DNA from: Acidimicrobiales bacterium
GTDB lineage: Bacteria > Actinomycetota > Acidimicrobiia > Acidimicrobiales > Acidimicrobilacustridaceae
Direction of reading: 5' to 3'
NCBI GenBank assembly: GCA_023264135.1
Contig: JALQSZ010000027.1
Span: 1 to 6,746 of the forward strand
DNA: 6,746 bases
Below the pieces are notes generated by a model, which searched no databases, was not told the DNA's origin, and saw only the letters and a program-made list of their open reading frames with translations. The position numbers and the translations under genes were made by a program. Each line of letters opens with the position of its first letter. Within the stretch, counting starts at the first letter, position 1. Positions 4,971 to 6,746 of this stretch are shown here, in pieces.

Positions 4971-6368
4971 ATGTCTTCAACAACTCCTCCCGGTTCCGAT
5001 TCCAACGGAACGGCGGGAACTCCCGAAAGTTCAAGCTCACTTGATCCGCTGACGGCGTTGTTGCGCGAGGTCGAAGGAACACCCGATTCCACCGCGACCA
5101 CTGCAAACGATGCTTCGTCGGGTGCGGAACTTCCACAGCCACCCGGAGCACCCAAAGGCAAACGCAAGAAGAAGGTGCGAAAGCCCAAACCGCGATGGTT
5201 GAAGATCACCGCGATCGTGATCCTTGTGATCTTGCTCATTCCGACGGTTTCGTTCGCGCGTGCGATCGTTACGCCAAACAATCTTTCTGTCACCGAACGC
5301 GCCGCCGAATGGATGCGCGACAACAATCTCGGCTTCGTACTCAACTCGGTTGAAAACTGGTGGCTTAGTAAGCACCAACCCAAAGAAGGTGGCGAGCCCG
5401 ACCGCGCCATCGACGCGATCAACATTGAAGAAGCAGGCCCAACCACAACGGTGAAGGCAGTTGCTCCCCATCTTCCCAAGCCCACAAATGTGCAGGTTCC
5501 CGAAGGCGTCACGCCGGTTCCCAACGAAGGCGTTTGGCTTCCCGTTGGACCAATGGTCGGTGGAGCGCAAGCGATGTACACAACTCAGGTTCGTCCGGAC
5601 TCCATCCACACCTCCGTCCTCGATGGTTTGGCATGGATGGACCCGAAACTCCTGAAGTTCCAGCTGTTTCCAGGTACAGAAGAGCCAGGTGGCAAATGGG
5701 AAAACGCTGGTCAGGTTCCGATGGACCAACGCCTCGAACTCGTTGCGGCATTTAACGCTGGTTTCCGCAATCAAGACGACCGTGGCGGCTTCTACCTCAA
5801 CGGCCAATACAAAGAGAATCTGCGCGACGGAGCAGCGTCACTCATCTTCTATTCAGACGGACGTGTCCAGGTAGGCGTGTGGGGTCGCGACGCGCAGATG
5901 GGTCCAGATGTTGTCGGTGTTCGCCAAAACCTTGATCTCATCATCGACAACGGTGGTGGCCCACCGAATCCCGGTGGCGTTCCTGCGGGAACCGCAGCTC
6001 CCGGTGTTCTAGCCCCTGGTCTGAGCGACAACGCTGATGGCGCCTGGGGTGCAACCTTCGGCAACAAGATCCTTGCGTGGCGCTCGGCAGTCGGCGTGAC
6101 CGCCGATGGTGCACTTGTGTATGGCTACGGCGATGGCCTCGGTGCACTTTCGCTCGCACAACTCATGCTTCGCGCTGGGTGTGTTCGGGCAATGGAACTC
6201 GACATCAACACGGTGTGGACGACATTCAACTTCTATGCGACCACGCGTTTCCTTGATCCGTCGTCGGTTGAAGGCACCAAGTTGCTGCCGGAATCGTTCA
6301 AGAGCGCAAACCGCTATCTCACACCCGACGCCCGTGATTTCGTTGGCGTCTTCCAACGACGCTTCTAA
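4971..6368 (+). CDS. Membrane-anchored phosphodiester glycosidase-like protein B, 465 aa
   Basis: The second tandem paralog, colinear with protein A from its membrane helix to its C-terminus. It differs in having a longer cytoplasmic tail: a Ser/Thr/Gly/Pro-rich, probably disordered stretch (1-60) and a strongly basic KGKRKKKVRKPKPR segment (62-75) just before the helix (about 77-96). Then come TPNNLSVTERAAEWMRDNN (101-119), a linker, and the NAGPA/DUF2233-like domain with AAFNAGF (259-265), RDGAASLIFY (285-294), NLDLIIDNGGG (320-330), RSAVGVTADGALVYGYG (371-387) and MELDINTVW (408-416). As in A, the canonical glycine-rich motif near the C-terminus is absent. The basic flank predicts an N-in orientation with the domain outside. 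An earlier in-frame TTG at 4944 is less likely than the ATG at 4971. Close spacing and strong similarity point to a local duplication followed by divergence of the tails. Confidence 0.82.
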   Translation: MSSTTPPGSDSNGTAGTPESSSSLDPLTALLREVEGTPDSTATTANDASSGAELPQPPGAPKGKRKKKVRKPKPRWLKITAIVILVILLIPTVSFARAIVTPNNLSVTERAAEWMRDNNLGFVLNSVENWWLSKHQPKEGGEPDRAIDAINIEEAGPTTTVKAVAPHLPKPTNVQVPEGVTPVPNEGVWLPVGPMVGGAQAMYTTQVRPDSIHTSVLDGLAWMDPKLLKFQLFPGTEEPGGKWENAGQVPMDQRLELVAAFNAGFRNQDDRGGFYLNGQYKENLRDGAASLIFYSDGRVQVGVWGRDAQMGPDVVGVRQNLDLIIDNGGGPPNPGGVPAGTAAPGVLAPGLSDNADGAWGATFGNKILAWRSAVGVTADGALVYGYGDGLGALSLAQLMLRAGCVRAMELDINTVWTTFNFYATTRFLDPSSVEGTKLLPESFKSANRYLTPDARDFVGVFQRRF

Positions 6369-6387
6369 GTCACAAAGTACGAGCGAG

Positions 6388-6746
6388 TTAGGTTCCCACT
6401 GGGCGCGTGCCAATGACGCCCGCTTCGGTGAGACGAGCGCGCTCAGCCTCATCGAGGCCGAGCAGACCGCCAAGTACTTCATCGTTGTGTTGTCCCATCA
6501 ATGGCGCAGGATCATCAATCCATTGGTCGACACCGGACATACGGAATGGCATGCCTGCAATAGGAAGCGATCCCACAACCGGATGCGGAGCGTCTTCAAA
6601 AAATCGGCGCGCAACGAAATGCGGATGGGTATGAATTGTTCGCGGATCGGCGAGTGCAGCCGCAGGAACTCCGGCAGCGATCAACGACGCAAGCGCGTCT
6701 TCGAGAGAACGTTCTGCGGCCCATGCGTTGATGCATTCGTCCAAAT
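6388..6746 (-). CDS. CaiB/BaiF family (family III) CoA-transferase, C-terminal part (partial)
   Basis: Only the last 119 or so residues are inside the window; the frame stays open through the right edge, so the true start lies beyond it. The visible part has the typical C-terminal pattern of family III CoA-transferases: INAWAAERSLEDALASLIAAGVPAAAL, then a DPRTIHTHPHFVARRFFE block, a GMPFRMSG stretch, DPAPLMGQHNDEVLGGLLGLDEAE, and a final L-x-x-AGVI. These enzymes move CoA between carboxylic acids. Relatives include carnitine, bile acid, formyl- and succinyl-CoA transferases and alpha-methylacyl-CoA racemase, and they are frequent in actinobacterial lipid and xenobiotic catabolism. The catalytic Asp lies in the missing N-terminal part, so neither activity nor substrate can be judged. 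It converges on glycosidase-like gene B with a 19-base gap that contains no hairpin. Confidence 0.88.
   Translation of the reverse strand, partial: LDECINAWAAERSLEDALASLIAAGVPAAALADPRTIHTHPHFVARRFFEDAPHPVVGSLPIAGMPFRMSGVDQWIDDPAPLMGQHNDEVLGGLLGLDEAERARLTEAGVIGTRPVGT

Noticed and set aside
4775..5581. Open frame of 268 codons on the minus strand spanning the gap between the two glycosidase-like genes
   Set aside because: The translation is low-complexity (Ser/Gly/Pro/Arg rich), has no recognisable motif and overlaps both well-supported genes. The same pattern appears at 3414-4025 opposite gene A.
5037..5807. Long open frame on the minus strand (256 codons) opposite glycosidase-like gene B
   Set aside because: It lies entirely opposite a gene with clear domain and paralog support. 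Its product resembles no family I know, and it has a shadow counterpart opposite gene A (about 3757-4275), as expected from a duplicated coding sequence.

Overview
The window looks like chromosomal DNA from a moderately GC-rich actinobacterium, possibly of the Acidimicrobiia. This rests on the gene content: an LLM-class flavin oxidoreductase, a family III CoA-transferase, an EthD-like protein, and membrane-anchored phosphodiester-glycosidase-like proteins with C-rich leaders and weak Shine-Dalgarno signals. No marker gene is present, so the taxonomy is an inference. No tRNA, rRNA, CRISPR array, transposase or integrase was seen.

Region 1 (about 1-1490) stands apart. It is visibly more AT-rich than the rest: by hand count 27 of 60 bases are G or C at 361-420, against 38 of 60 at 4021-4080. 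It carries an unrecognised acidic 197-residue protein, a perfect 12-bp hairpin just after that gene, and a DUF4417 protein. DUF4417 is a family of unknown function often met in phages and other mobile DNA. This segment is the best candidate for acquired, undescribed biology, although no mobility gene is visible.

Region 2 (1573-3478) holds ordinary housekeeping or catabolic genes: a small EthD-type protein, a GDT1/TMEM165-family cation transporter whose start codon is buried in a hairpin, and, converging on it across 12 bp, an LLM-class flavin-dependent oxidoreductase.

Region 3 (3637-6368) is a tandem duplication of two single-pass membrane proteins. Their extracytoplasmic C-terminal domain resembles the phosphodiester glycosidase (NAGPA/DUF2233) fold, but the glycine-rich motif usual near the C-terminus is replaced in both by a shared MELDIN-x-x-W sequence. 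The first copy is divergent from the LLM gene. The second converges, across 19 bp, on the C-terminal part of a CaiB/BaiF-type CoA-transferase that runs off the right edge.

The genes do not form one obvious pathway. The EthD, LLM oxidoreductase and CoA-transferase genes are each common in actinobacterial catabolic or lipid-metabolism neighbourhoods, and the duplicated glycosidase-like pair probably acts at the cell surface. The most notable items are the glycosidase-like pair with the altered motif, the low-GC DUF4417 segment, and the start-codon hairpin before the cation transporter.
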